A stretch of DNA of 64,000 bases. It comes from Gramella sp. MAR_2010_147 (GTDB lineage: Bacteria > Bacteroidota > Bacteroidia > Flavobacteriales > Flavobacteriaceae). The notes beneath the pieces were generated by a model. The model worked only from the letters and a program-made list of their open reading frames with translations, made no database searches and was not told the origin of the DNA. This document shows, piece by piece, positions 24,147 to 33,889 of the stretch (positions within the stretch are counted from its first letter, which is position 1; each line of letters begins with the position of its first letter). The position numbers and the translations under genes are program-made. The stretch covers positions 2,542,001 to 2,606,000 of the forward strand of contig NZ_LT629741.1 in the NCBI RefSeq assembly GCF_900105135.1, given 5' to 3'.

Positions 24147-26960
24147 ATGAGTTACCACTTTAATAAGATCGAGGAAAAATGGCAGAAATACTGGGCAGAA
24201 AACCAGACTTTTAAAGCCTCAAACGATTCTGAAAAACCAAAATATTATGTGCTGGACATGTTCCCTTATCCTTCGGGAGCTGGTTTACATGTTGGGCATC
24301 CGCTGGGATATATAGCCAGTGATATTTATGCGCGCTTTAAGAGGCATAAAGGTTTTAATGTATTGCATCCTCAGGGATATGATAGTTTTGGTCTTCCGGC
24401 GGAGCAATACGCCATTCAAACCGGTCAGCATCCTGCGGTAACTACAGAGAATAATATTGCTCGCTATCGTGAACAATTAGATAAAATAGGATTTTCATTC
24501 GATTGGAGTCGGGAAGTGAGAACCAGCGAGCCAGATTATTATAAGTGGACGCAATGGATCTTTATTCAGCTTTTTGAAAGCTGGTATGATAGGGAATCGG
24601 AAAAGTCCCGCCCGATCTCTGAGCTTGAAGACATTTTTTCTTCTGAAGGTAACTCGAGAATAAATGCCGCATGTGATGATGATGTATCAGAATTTTCAGC
24701 TGAAGAATGGAATAAATATTCTCAGGATGAAAAGGAGCATATTCTATTAAAATACCGATTAACTTATCTGGCAGAAACCGAAGTGAACTGGTGTCCGCAA
24801 CTTGGAACCGTTCTTGCGAATGATGAGATCGTAAACGGTGTTTCTGAACGTGGAGGATACCCCGTAGTTAGAAAGAAAATGACACAATGGAGTATGAGAA
24901 TTTCTGCTTTTGCGGAAAGACTACTTCAGGATCTTAATAATATCGACTGGACTGAAAGTTTAAAGGAAAGTCAGCGTAACTGGATCGGGAAATCTGTTGG
25001 AGCTCATGTGGATTTTAATATAAAAGATACAGATCACAAAGTTGGTGTTTTCACTACCCGTCCCGATACTATTTTCGGAGTTAGTTTTATGACCCTTGCA
25101 CCAGAACATGACCTGGTAAAAGAGATAACTACTTCAGCACAAAAAGAAGAAGTGGACGCTTATATTCAGGCCAGTGCCAAAAGGAGTGAGCGTGAGCGTA
25201 TGGCCGATGTGAAGACCATTAGTGGTGTATTTACGGGTGCTTATGCTGAACATCCTTTCACTAAAGAATCTATACCAATCTGGATCGGAGATTATGTACT
25301 TGCAGGTTACGGAACCGGCGCGGTAATGGCCGTTCCGTGCGGAGACCAGCGTGATCATGATTTTGCAAGACATTTTGAGTTGCCAATTCCGAATATCTTC
25401 GAAAATGTGGATGTTTCCCAGAAAGCATATGCGGGGAAGGAAGGAACGGTGATCGCAAATTCAGATTTCCTAAGCGGACTCGAATATAAAGAAGCGCTGA
25501 ATAAAGTGATCCTGGAACTTGAAAAAACTGGCCAGGGTTACGGAAAAACAAATTACAGACTTAGAGATGCGGTGTTTAGCCGCCAAAGATATTGGGGAGA
25601 GCCGTTCCCGGTGTATTACGTGAATGGTTTGCCTAAAATGATAGACCTGAAGCATCTTCCATTAAGGTTGCCTGAAGTGGAGAAATATCTTCCAACAGAA
25701 ACCGGCGAACCGCCATTAGGAAATGCAACAGATTGGGCCTGGGATGTTGAAAAGAATGATGTTGTGTCGAATGATAAAATCGATGATAAAACCGTCTTTC
25801 CATTAGAGCTGAATACCATGCCGGGTTGGGCAGGAAGTAGCTGGTATCTTTTCAGGTATATGGATGCCGGGAATCCAGATCGATTTGTTTCTGAAGAAGC
25901 TCAGCAATACTGGAAAAATGTTGACTTGTATATAGGTGGTAGCGAGCATGCTACCGGGCACCTGTTATATTCGAGATTCTGGACCAAATTCTTACATGAC
26001 CGCGGATGGTTGACGGTTGAGGAGCCATTCAAAAAATTGATTAACCAGGGGATGATCCTTGGAACAAGTGCCTTTGTTTATAGACTTGAAGGGGAGAATG
26101 TTTTTGTTTCCAAAAACCAGATCAAAGGAAATAATGTTCAGCCGATACATGCTGATGTATCTCTGGTTAACTCTTCTGATGAGTTGGATATTGAAGGTTT
26201 TAAAAAATGGAGGCCAGAATTTGCTGATGCGAAATTCCTGACGGAAGATGGTAAATACGTTGTTGGTAGGGAAGTGGAAAAAATGTCTAAATCCAAATAT
26301 AATGTGGTAAATCCAGATGAGATCTGCGAAGATTATGGAGCAGATACTTTGAGGATGTATGAAATGTTTCTCGGACCACTGGAACAGGCAAAACCCTGGA
26401 ACACTGCCGGGATTACCGGAGTACATAATTTTCTGAAAAAGCTTTGGAAATTATATCATAATGGAGAAGAATTCTCTGTCTCCGATGATAAAGCTTCTGC
26501 AGATTCTTTAAAGACTTTTCATAAGACGATCAAAAAAGTAACGGAAGATATTGAAGATTTCAGCTTTAATACATCAGTCTCTACTTTTATGATCTGTGTG
26601 AATGAGTTAACTGCTCAAAAATGTAATTCTCGCGAAATTCTAGAACCTTTGGCTGTTCTTATCGCACCTTACGCTCCGCATATAGCGGAAGAACTTTGGG
26701 AGAAGTTAGGTTATTCAGAATCTGTTACCACGGCTAAATATCCCGAATTCGAAGATAAGTACCTGGTAGAAAGTATGAAGAACTATCCTGTTTCTTTTAA
26801 TGGAAAGATGAGATTTACTATGGAACTTCCATTAGATATGGGTAAAGATGAAATTGAAAAGACGGTGATGGCAGATGAGCGAACTCAAAAACAACTGGAT
26901 GGTCGAACCCCTAAGAAAGTGATCGTGGTGCCGGGTAAAATTGTAAATATTGTAGGGTAA
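24147..26960 (+). CDS. leuS: leucyl-tRNA synthetase
   Basis: A 937-residue class I synthetase that charges tRNA-Leu. The HIGH motif is in PYPSGAGLHVGHPLGY, the CP1 editing domain is present (TTRPDTIFGVSFMTLAPEHD), and KMSKS lies at residues 712-716. The C-terminal anticodon domain ends with KVIVVPGKIVNIV. Starts upstream at 24117 would add residues encoded by repeat DNA, so ATG at 24147 (MSYHFNKIEEKW) is used. Insertions of about 60 residues near the zinc-domain region explain a length above that of E. coli (860). A terminator follows at 26987. Confidence 0.97.
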   Translation: MSYHFNKIEEKWQKYWAENQTFKASNDSEKPKYYVLDMFPYPSGAGLHVGHPLGYIASDIYARFKRHKGFNVLHPQGYDSFGLPAEQYAIQTGQHPAVTTENNIARYREQLDKIGFSFDWSREVRTSEPDYYKWTQWIFIQLFESWYDRESEKSRPISELEDIFSSEGNSRINAACDDDVSEFSAEEWNKYSQDEKEHILLKYRLTYLAETEVNWCPQLGTVLANDEIVNGVSERGGYPVVRKKMTQWSMRISAFAERLLQDLNNIDWTESLKESQRNWIGKSVGAHVDFNIKDTDHKVGVFTTRPDTIFGVSFMTLAPEHDLVKEITTSAQKEEVDAYIQASAKRSERERMADVKTISGVFTGAYAEHPFTKESIPIWIGDYVLAGYGTGAVMAVPCGDQRDHDFARHFELPIPNIFENVDVSQKAYAGKEGTVIANSDFLSGLEYKEALNKVILELEKTGQGYGKTNYRLRDAVFSRQRYWGEPFPVYYVNGLPKMIDLKHLPLRLPEVEKYLPTETGEPPLGNATDWAWDVEKNDVVSNDKIDDKTVFPLELNTMPGWAGSSWYLFRYMDAGNPDRFVSEEAQQYWKNVDLYIGGSEHATGHLLYSRFWTKFLHDRGWLTVEEPFKKLINQGMILGTSAFVYRLEGENVFVSKNQIKGNNVQPIHADVSLVNSSDELDIEGFKKWRPEFADAKFLTEDGKYVVGREVEKMSKSKYNVVNPDEICEDYGADTLRMYEMFLGPLEQAKPWNTAGITGVHNFLKKLWKLYHNGEEFSVSDDKASADSLKTFHKTIKKVTEDIEDFSFNTSVSTFMICVNELTAQKCNSREILEPLAVLIAPYAPHIAEELWEKLGYSESVTTAKYPEFEDKYLVESMKNYPVSFNGKMRFTMELPLDMGKDEIEKTVMADERTQKQLDGRTPKKVIVVPGKIVNIVG

Positions 26961-26986
26961 ACCAATGAACTACATAAACTGATAAT

Positions 26987-27014
26987 GACCGCTTTCGAAA
27001 GGAGGCGGTTTTTT
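26987..27014 (+). terminator. leuS terminator
   Basis: Stem ACCGC-TTTC / GGAGGCGGT with a T run directly downstream of leuS. Confidence 0.75.
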
Positions 27015-27082
27015 ATTATACCTAGAATAGATAGACCATTGATTGCGTTAGGGTGACGATATGGGTCTTGGAAATCGTTGTC

Positions 27083-27106
27083 GTCATGCTGAACTTGTTT
27101 CAGCAT
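27083..27106. repeat. single REP unit
   Basis: A lone GTCATGCTGAACTTGTTTCA continuing to GCAT. Same family as the other clusters, but no inverted partner was found nearby. Confidence 0.85.
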
Positions 27107-27148
27107 GTCTTAAATACTGAAAACTATAAAGGAAAAAATAAGTGAGAT

Positions 27149-27676
27149 TTAACCTAAATAAAGATCAACCAAGCCTTCCGGGGTTTTAACCTTTACCACC
27201 TTATTCTTCTTATCCACTTTTTCAATAAATTCATCATTCATTGGGATAAGGATCTGCTTTCCGTCTTTTTCAATTTCGAAAAGAGCCTGGGCAGTAGAAT
27301 CGTTAATGGAAACTACTTTGCCTATGTTTCCATGAGTAGCATCTTCTACATCAAAGCCAATAATTTCGTGAAAGTAGAATTTATCTTCCGGAAGTTCAGG
27401 TAGAAAGGAAAGAGGGAGGTAAACATGGGCGCCAATCATATCTTCGGCGTCTTCTTCTGTTTCTATGTCCTCAAATTTAGCACGGAGTAAGGTGCTTTTA
27501 TGCAGGTAAGATCTTTCAATAAAAAATGGAACCAGATTATCGTTGTATTCAACGAGCACTGATTCCATTTCTGTGTAAGTTTCGGGTTCATCGGTGTCCA
27601 GTTTAATGAGCACCTCTCCCTTAAAGCTAAATTTCGCAACGATTTTTCCGAGGTAGAAACATTCTTCCTTAGTCAT
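27149..27676 (-). CDS. rimM: ribosome maturation factor RimM
   Basis: A 175-residue RimM. The N-terminal barrel opens with CFYLGKIVAKFSFKGEVLIKLD, and the C-terminal PRC-barrel part includes DEFIEKVDKKNKVVKVKTPEGLVDLYL. It assists late maturation of the 30S subunit by binding S19. It directly follows rpsP (13 nt), the usual arrangement of these genes. Length agrees with the family. Confidence 0.96.
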   Translation of the reverse strand: MTKEECFYLGKIVAKFSFKGEVLIKLDTDEPETYTEMESVLVEYNDNLVPFFIERSYLHKSTLLRAKFEDIETEEDAEDMIGAHVYLPLSFLPELPEDKFYFHEIIGFDVEDATHGNIGKVVSINDSTAQALFEIEKDGKQILIPMNDEFIEKVDKKNKVVKVKTPEGLVDLYLG

Positions 27677-27689
27677 CGCTGGCTGCTAT

Positions 27690-28286
27690 TTAAGCGTCTT
27701 TTTTGTCTTCAGTTTTAGCTTCTTCTGCAGTTGCAGCTTCCACCTCTTCTTCAGCAGCTTCTACTGTAGCCTCATCTGTAGCTTCTGCAGTTGCAGCAGC
27801 TTCAGCCTCAGCAGCAGCTTTCGCTTCAGCTTCCTCAGCTTCTTTGAATTCAGCTTCACGCTTAGCGTTCGCTTCTTTCTCAGCTTCAAGAGCTTTTGCT
27901 TTTTCAGCTTCTTTAGCTTTTCCTAAAGAATCTTTCTTAGCATCTACTTTTCCTTCTTTTTCTTCCATCCAGGCGTTGAATTTCTCTTCAGCCTGCTCTT
28001 CAGTTAAAGCTCCTTTAGAAACTCCTACAGCAAGGTGTTTCTTAAGAAGTGCTCCTTTATAAGAAAGGATAGCACGAGCGGTATCTGTTGGTTGAGCACC
28101 GTTTTGTAACCACTTAACAGCTCCGTCTACATCTAATTCAATAGTAGCAGGATTCGTGTTAGGGTTGTAGATTCCCAATTTGTCCAAAAATTTACCGTCT
28201 CTTTTTGCGCGGGTATCCGCAGCAACAATCCAGAAAAAAGGTTTTCCTTTTTTACCGTGTCTTTGTAATCTTATTTTTACTGGCAT
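27690..28286 (-). CDS. rpsP: 30S ribosomal protein S16 with long acidic/Ala-rich tail
   Basis: The first ~85 residues are S16 (MPVKIRLQRHGKKGKPFFWI, DKLGIYNP, GAQPTDTARAIL). The remaining ~110 residues are a low-complexity Ala/Glu/Lys tail of strong helical tendency, ending KTEDKKDA, so the product is 198 residues against ~82 in E. coli. Long tails are known on S16 of Bacteroidota. S16 helps assemble the 30S subunit. It precedes rimM, and its promoter is seen at 28333-28361. Confidence 0.95.
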   Translation of the reverse strand: MPVKIRLQRHGKKGKPFFWIVAADTRAKRDGKFLDKLGIYNPNTNPATIELDVDGAVKWLQNGAQPTDTARAILSYKGALLKKHLAVGVSKGALTEEQAEEKFNAWMEEKEGKVDAKKDSLGKAKEAEKAKALEAEKEANAKREAEFKEAEEAEAKAAAEAEAAATAEATDEATVEAAEEEVEAATAEEAKTEDKKDA

Positions 28287-28332
28287 AAAAATTAAATTTT
28301 GGGGTTCTCGACCCCGATTATTAATAAGTGTG

Positions 28333-28361
28333 CAAAGATACTACATTTTTCTAATTTTCAA
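28333..28361 (-). promoter_or_regulatory. rpsP-rimM promoter
   Basis: Read on the minus strand: TTG (28359-28361), an 18-nt spacer and TATCTTTG (28333-28340). The spacer is one base short of the usual range. A leader of about 40 nt results. Confidence 0.6.
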
Positions 28362-28556
28362 GTTTTTGCAGGTTTTATTTAGAGGTGTCTTTTCGTGTAA
28401 GAAATTAAGTGTTGATTATATAGTTGGGAAGATTTTTAGTTAAAAATTTAGCTTGCTGTTAAAAGAGGTTAATTAGTGCTAAACCCTGTTAAATAGGTTG
28501 TTGAGAAGGATTCGTGGTGTTATATTTACTCAAGGAAAAACAAAAAAATTAAAGCT

Positions 28557-29003
28557 ATGAGTTATTCAAAAGAAGTTTCTAATAAGTTAAATGAATTATT
28601 GGAAAAGAATTATGATGCTGAGAAAGGATACAAATTGGCAGCGGAAAAAGTAAAAAGACAGGATCTAAAAAGCTTTTTTACTCAAAGAGCACAGGAAAGA
28701 TATGATTTTGGACATGAGTTAAAATCTGAGATTAGAAATTTTGGAGAAAATCCAGATAAAGGTTCAAGTTTAAAAGGAGATGTTCATAGATCCTGGATGA
28801 ACCTGAAAGCAAGTCTTTCTAATGACAAAGACGAATCTGTACTGGAAGAAGCGATCCGCGGAGAAAAATCTGCTGTAGAAGAATACGAAAATGTTATGAA
28901 AGAAAAAGAAATGCCTGCTTCTACTCAGAACATATTGATGAAGCAGAAAAATGCGATCGTGGCTTCGTTAAACGAAGTAAAGACCCTTGAAAAACAGGCG
29001 TAA
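28557..29003 (+). CDS. DUF2383 (PA2169-family) four-helix-bundle protein
   Basis: A 148-residue, fully helical, highly charged protein with two related halves: NELLEKNYDAEKGYKLAAEKV near the start and LEEAIRGEKSAVEEYENVMKE near the end. This is the ferritin-like DUF2383 pattern of PA2169-family proteins. The helices carry Glu residues as in metal-binding bundles, but no ExxH pair is evident, so metal binding is uncertain. Such proteins are often stress-induced. It stands alone with a terminator downstream. Confidence 0.85.
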   Translation: MSYSKEVSNKLNELLEKNYDAEKGYKLAAEKVKRQDLKSFFTQRAQERYDFGHELKSEIRNFGENPDKGSSLKGDVHRSWMNLKASLSNDKDESVLEEAIRGEKSAVEEYENVMKEKEMPASTQNILMKQKNAIVASLNEVKTLEKQA

Positions 29004-29109
29004 CCAACTAATTCAGATGTTAAGGATTTTCTGAAAATTCTAATCTGAAACATTAAAATAGATGCGAGCAATGTTTGATTGAAGTAGTAGTTTTTAGTGT
29101 TCGTATCAG

Positions 29110-29154
29110 GCCTCACAGATCATCTGAGTTTTCAGATTTTTGTGAGGCTTTTTT
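29110..29154 (+). terminator. terminator downstream of the DUF2383 gene
   Basis: Outer stem CCTCACA / TGTGAGG (29111-29117 and 29141-29147) with an inner ATCTGA / TCAGAT stem, followed by CTTTTTT. It lies about 107 nt after the stop. Confidence 0.85.
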
Positions 29155-29409
29155 ATTTGAATTTATTCTGGAATTCAGGAGCCTATCATTCTAAATCCAT
29201 TTGCTGTTTTAAAAGAATTTTTCACATAGTTAGTAGTCCAAAACAAATTCAGCTTAGCAAAAATGGGGTATTCGAAAAGGATATTTTTATAGTTGATAAT
29301 TCCTGAAAACTATGTTTTATTTCAGTCACAAAGTTCCTTATTTTAGCCAGGATGATTTAGTCTGCTGAATCATTTAATTTTCTTCTGAAAAGGCATAAAA
29401 TATTACTGA
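29155..29409. other. dnaE upstream region, no gene seen
   Basis: About 255 bp of AT-rich sequence between the terminator and the dnaE start. I see no reading frame, tRNA or clear TAnnTTTG promoter element. A dnaE promoter must lie here but cannot be placed with confidence. Confidence 0.4.
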
Positions 29410-32400
29410 ATGTACCTCATTTTTGATACTGAAACTACCGGACTTCCTAAGCGTTGGGATGCACCTTTAACCGATTCTGATAACTGGCCACGATGTATAC
29501 AGATAGCCTGGCAGGTGCATGATGAGATGGGAAATCTTATTGAAAACCAGGATTACCTGGTTAAACCGGAAGGTTTTGATATTCCCTATGATTCTGAACG
29601 TATTCATGGCATTTCTACAGATCTCGCCCAAGAACAGGGAATCCCTTTAGATGAAGTTCTTGAGAAATTCAATACAGCGCTGCAAAAATCAAAATTTGTG
29701 GTGGGGCAGAATGTTGGTTTTGATCTCAATATTATGGGGGCAGAATTCATCAGAAGAGATTTTGAAAATACACTTCAGGAAATGCCTGTTTTGGATACCT
29801 GTACCGAAACTACTGCCGAATTGTGTAAAATTCCCGGTGGTCGCGGAGGGAAATTTAAATTACCCACACTTACCGAATTACACGAATTTTTATTTGATGA
29901 AGCATTTGCGGAAGCGCATAATGCGACCGCCGATGTGGAAGCAACTACACGTTGCTTTCTTGAATTAATCAGGCAAAGAATCTATACCATCGAGGAGCTG
30001 GATGTTCCTTCAGATTATTTTGAAAACTTTTCTGAAAAGAATCCACAGAAAATTGAGCTGATCGGCCTGAAGCATATCAATTTAAAGAAAGCTTCAGATA
30101 AGATCAGAAAAAGACTGGAAAAGCAACAGCCTTCAGATGATATTTCCAATGAAGAGATCCAGGAGAACCTGGAGAAACTGGATGAGGTTCCATTTGCTCA
30201 TCTTCATAATCATTCACAATTCTCAGTTTTACAATCAACGATAAGTATTCCCGATCTTGTAGCCGCTGCGGCTGAAGAAGATATGAATGCGGTAGCGCTT
30301 ACCGATCATGCGAATATGATGGGAGCTTTCCATTTCGTAAAAGAAATTGGGACTTATAATAAAAGTGTAAAAGAACATAATGCCACTGCCGAAGAGAATG
30401 GTGAAGACCTCAAAAAACCATTAAAGGGAATTGTTGGTTGCGAATTCTTTGTTTGTGAGAATCATACTGATAAAAGCCGAAAAGACAATGGCTATCAGAT
30501 AGTGATGCTTGCCAAAAATAAAAATGGCTATCACAATCTGGCTAAAATGTCTTCCAAGGCTTATACAGAAGGCTTTTATTATGTGCCACGTATAGATAAG
30601 GAAGTGATAAAACAGTATAAAGAAGATATCATTGTCTTAACCGGAAATCTTTATGGAGAAGTTCCAAGTAAAATATTAAATCTAGGGGAGAAGCAGGCCG
30701 AAGAAGCTTTGGTTTGGTGGAAAGAGGAATTTGGTGACGATCTTTATATTGAAATGATGCGTCATGAGCAGGAAGATGAGAATAGGGTGAACCCGGTTTT
30801 AGTTGAATTTTCCAAAAAGCATGACGTAAAATTAATTGCTACTAATAATACTTATTACTGGAAGCAGGAAGATGCCAATGCGCATGATATTCTACTCTGT
30901 GTGAAAGACGGGGAAAAACAGGCAACGCCAATAGGTCGTGGGCGAGGTTACCGTTACGGACTTCCTAACGAAGAATATTATTTCAAGTCGGGCAGCGAGA
31001 TGAAAAAGCTTTTCAAAGATTTGCCTAATGCTATTAGTAATATTCAGGAGATTGTAGATAAGATAGAACCTTTTGAGCTAGCCCGGGATGTATTGCTTCC
31101 GGCTTTCGAAATTCCGGAGGAATTTTTAAGCGAAGAGGATCAAAAAGATGGGGGGAAAAGAGGAGAAAATGCTTTTTTAAAACATATCACTTTTGAAGGC
31201 GCTAAAAAACGATATCCTGAAATTACTTCTGAAATTGAGGAACGGCTTAATTTCGAATTGTCGGTAATTGAAAACACCGGATATCCCGGTTACTTCCTTA
31301 TTGTAGAAGATTTTATTCGTGCTGCCCGGGAAATGGGAGTTTCGGTTGGGCCGGGGCGTGGTTCTGCCGCAGGATCTGTGGTAGCCTATTGTCTCTGGAT
31401 CACGAATATCGATCCTATGAAGTACGATCTGCTTTTTGAGCGTTTCCTGAATCCGGATCGTGTGAGTATGCCCGATATTGATATCGACTTTGATGATGAA
31501 GGTCGAAGCCGGGTGATGGATTATGTGATCAAAAAATATGGTGCCAACCAGGTGGCGCAGATCATTACGTACGGTACGATGGCGGCAAAATCTTCCATTC
31601 GTGATACTGCAAGAGTGCTGGATTTGCCCTTAATGGATTCTGACAGGATAGCGAAGCTTATTCCAAATACCAAACTCGGAAAGCTTTTCGCCATGGATGA
31701 TAAGACCATAAAGTCTAAATTCCGTGGGGATGAAATTGAGAAAATAAATGAACTCTTTAATATTTCTGAAGGAGATGACCTGGAAGCTCAAACGGTGAAC
31801 CAGGCACGAATTCTGGAAGGTTCAGTACGAAATACCGGTATTCATGCCTGTGGAGTGATCATCACTCCCGGTGATATTACCAATTATGTGCCGGTATCGG
31901 TAGCAAAAGACTCCGATTTGTATGTAACCCAGTTTGATAACTCGGTCGTTGAAAGTGCGGGTCTGCTAAAAATGGATTTCCTGGGTCTTAAGACACTGAC
32001 CTTAATTAAGGATACCGTAAAAATCGTAAAAGGAAGGCATGATATAGATCTGGATCCAGATAGCTTTCCGCTGGATGATGAAGAGACGTATAAGTTGTTC
32101 CAGAGAGGAGAAACAGTTGGGATATTCCAATATGAATCTCCGGGGATGCAAAAGCACATGCAGGCATTAAAACCAACGGTTTTTGATGATCTTATTGCCA
32201 TGAATGCTTTATATCGCCCGGGACCTATGGAGTATATTCCAAGTTTCATCGCCCGAAAACACGGAGACGAAGAGATATCTTATGACCTACCGGAAATGGA
32301 GGAATACCTGGAAGAAACCTACGGAATTACAGTCTACCAGGAGCAGGTGATGCTTTTGTCGCAGAAACTTGCCGGTTTTAGCAAGGGTGAAGCCGACATG

Positions 32401-33795
32401 CTTCGTAAAGCGATGGGTAAAAAGCTTGTGGCGCTACTGGCACAATTAAAACCTAAATTTATAGATGGTGGAAACGAAAAAGGACATCCTGCAGAGGTGC
32501 TGGAGAAAATCTGGAAAGACTGGGAAGCCTTTGCTTCTTATGCTTTTAACAAGTCGCACTCTACCTGTTATGCCTGGATCGCTTACCAGACTGCCTATCT
32601 AAAAGCCCATTATCCTGCAGAATATATGGCGGCAGTGCTTTCTAATAATATGAACGATATTAAATTGGTTACTTTCTTTATGGAGGAATGTAAGCGTATG
32701 AAATTGAATGTGCTTGGGCCAGATGTAAATGAATCGTACTATAAGTTCTCTGTAAATAAAGATAATGCCGTTCGTTTTGGAATGGGTGCAATCAAAGGAG
32801 TGGGCTCAGGAGCGGTTGCAACAATAGTAGAAAACAGAAAAACAAAAGAAGGTCCTTATCGATCTATTTTCGATATGGCTAAAAGAATAGACTTGAGATC
32901 TGCGAATAAAAAGGCATTTGAGAATCTTGCTTTAGCAGGAGGTTTTGACGGATTTGGTAAAACTCATAGAGCACAATATTTTCATGATGACGGCAGCGGA
33001 ATGAGCTTCCTGGAAAAAGTGGTGAAGTATGCTCAGAAGTTTCAAGAGAATCAAAACTCTTCTCAGGTAAGCTTATTTGGTGAAGCGAGTGATGTTCAAA
33101 TTCCAGAACCGGAAGTTCCGGGATGTGAAGAATGGGGAACCATGGAAAAGCTACGCCGGGAGAAAGAAGTGGTGGGAATCTATATTTCTGGTCATCCATT
33201 GGATGATTTTAAGATAGAGATGAGCTATTTCTGTAATGGGAAATTATCAGATTGCAGAGACCTTGAGTCGGTAGTGAACAGAGAGTTGACTATGGGTTGC
33301 GTGGTGGTTGATGTTCAGCATAGAGTTTCTAAAAATGGAAAAGGCTGGGCCATCTTTACAGTGGAAGATTATGATGAATCTTATGAGTTCAAAATATTCG
33401 GGGAAGAGTATTTGAGGATGAAGCATTTCTTTGTTCCGAATAATTTTATTCATATGAAGATATTCGTAAAAGAGGGGTGGACGAATAAAGATACAGGTAA
33501 GAAAGGCGAACCCAGAATTCAATTCAGGGAAATTGGCCTATTACATGATGTAATGGATAAGAATGCAAAAAAGTTGACGATCCAGTTGAATATCAATGAT
33601 CTTAAGAATGAGAAGATCGAATGGCTAAAGGATACTTTTATGTCTCATAAGGGAGACTGCCATTTAAATTTTGTGGTTTATGAAATGGAGGAGCAGGTAA
33701 AATTAAGAATGCCGAGCAGGAAACATAAGATCAGGATTTCTCAGGAATTGATAGAAGCATTAGAGAAGGAGCAATTTATGTATAAGTTGAACTAA
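29410..33795 (+). CDS. dnaE: DNA polymerase III alpha subunit with fused DnaQ-type exonuclease
   Basis: A 1461-residue fusion. Residues 1-200 are a DEDD exonuclease: D6 and E8 in FDTETTGL, GQNVGFDLNIM, and H170/D175 in HNATADVEAT. From about 260 follows DnaE: a PHP domain (H264 and H266 in HLHNHS), the polymerase core with GPGRGSAAGSVVAYCLW and PDIDIDF at 688-694, and GIHACGVIITPGD. A clamp-binding motif QVSLF is at 1219-1223, and an OB domain follows. Replication and proofreading are therefore on one chain. E. coli keeps epsilon separate. Similar fusions are known in Flavobacteriia. Confidence 0.96.
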   Translation: MYLIFDTETTGLPKRWDAPLTDSDNWPRCIQIAWQVHDEMGNLIENQDYLVKPEGFDIPYDSERIHGISTDLAQEQGIPLDEVLEKFNTALQKSKFVVGQNVGFDLNIMGAEFIRRDFENTLQEMPVLDTCTETTAELCKIPGGRGGKFKLPTLTELHEFLFDEAFAEAHNATADVEATTRCFLELIRQRIYTIEELDVPSDYFENFSEKNPQKIELIGLKHINLKKASDKIRKRLEKQQPSDDISNEEIQENLEKLDEVPFAHLHNHSQFSVLQSTISIPDLVAAAAEEDMNAVALTDHANMMGAFHFVKEIGTYNKSVKEHNATAEENGEDLKKPLKGIVGCEFFVCENHTDKSRKDNGYQIVMLAKNKNGYHNLAKMSSKAYTEGFYYVPRIDKEVIKQYKEDIIVLTGNLYGEVPSKILNLGEKQAEEALVWWKEEFGDDLYIEMMRHEQEDENRVNPVLVEFSKKHDVKLIATNNTYYWKQEDANAHDILLCVKDGEKQATPIGRGRGYRYGLPNEEYYFKSGSEMKKLFKDLPNAISNIQEIVDKIEPFELARDVLLPAFEIPEEFLSEEDQKDGGKRGENAFLKHITFEGAKKRYPEITSEIEERLNFELSVIENTGYPGYFLIVEDFIRAAREMGVSVGPGRGSAAGSVVAYCLWITNIDPMKYDLLFERFLNPDRVSMPDIDIDFDDEGRSRVMDYVIKKYGANQVAQIITYGTMAAKSSIRDTARVLDLPLMDSDRIAKLIPNTKLGKLFAMDDKTIKSKFRGDEIEKINELFNISEGDDLEAQTVNQARILEGSVRNTGIHACGVIITPGDITNYVPVSVAKDSDLYVTQFDNSVVESAGLLKMDFLGLKTLTLIKDTVKIVKGRHDIDLDPDSFPLDDEETYKLFQRGETVGIFQYESPGMQKHMQALKPTVFDDLIAMNALYRPGPMEYIPSFIARKHGDEEISYDLPEMEEYLEETYGITVYQEQVMLLSQKLAGFSKGEADMLRKAMGKKLVALLAQLKPKFIDGGNEKGHPAEVLEKIWKDWEAFASYAFNKSHSTCYAWIAYQTAYLKAHYPAEYMAAVLSNNMNDIKLVTFFMEECKRMKLNVLGPDVNESYYKFSVNKDNAVRFGMGAIKGVGSGAVATIVENRKTKEGPYRSIFDMAKRIDLRSANKKAFENLALAGGFDGFGKTHRAQYFHDDGSGMSFLEKVVKYAQKFQENQNSSQVSLFGEASDVQIPEPEVPGCEEWGTMEKLRREKEVVGIYISGHPLDDFKIEMSYFCNGKLSDCRDLESVVNRELTMGCVVVDVQHRVSKNGKGWAIFTVEDYDESYEFKIFGEEYLRMKHFFVPNNFIHMKIFVKEGWTNKDTGKKGEPRIQFREIGLLHDVMDKNAKKLTIQLNINDLKNEKIEWLKDTFMSHKGDCHLNFVVYEMEEQVKLRMPSRKHKIRISQELIEALEKEQFMYKLN

Positions 33796-33810
33796 AATCC
33801 TTCTTAAGTT

Positions 33811-33870
33811 GTCATCCTGAACTTGATTCAGGATCTTAAAAATGAGAAGCTGAAACAAGTTCAGCTTGAC
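33811..33870. repeat. REPIN-like inverted repeat pair after dnaE
   Basis: GTCATCCTGAACTTGATTCA with GGATC (33811-33835) faces AGCTGAAACAAGTTCAGCTT with GAC (33848-33870). It is the same doublet type as upstream of panE and leuS. Confidence 0.88.
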
Positions 33871-33889
33871 GGATACTCATCAGGGCTTG

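Noticed and set aside
27703..28062. Plus-strand frame of almost only Ala and Ser
   Set aside because: It is the antisense of the Ala/Glu/Lys tail of rpsP. The repetitive codons keep the opposite frame open by chance.
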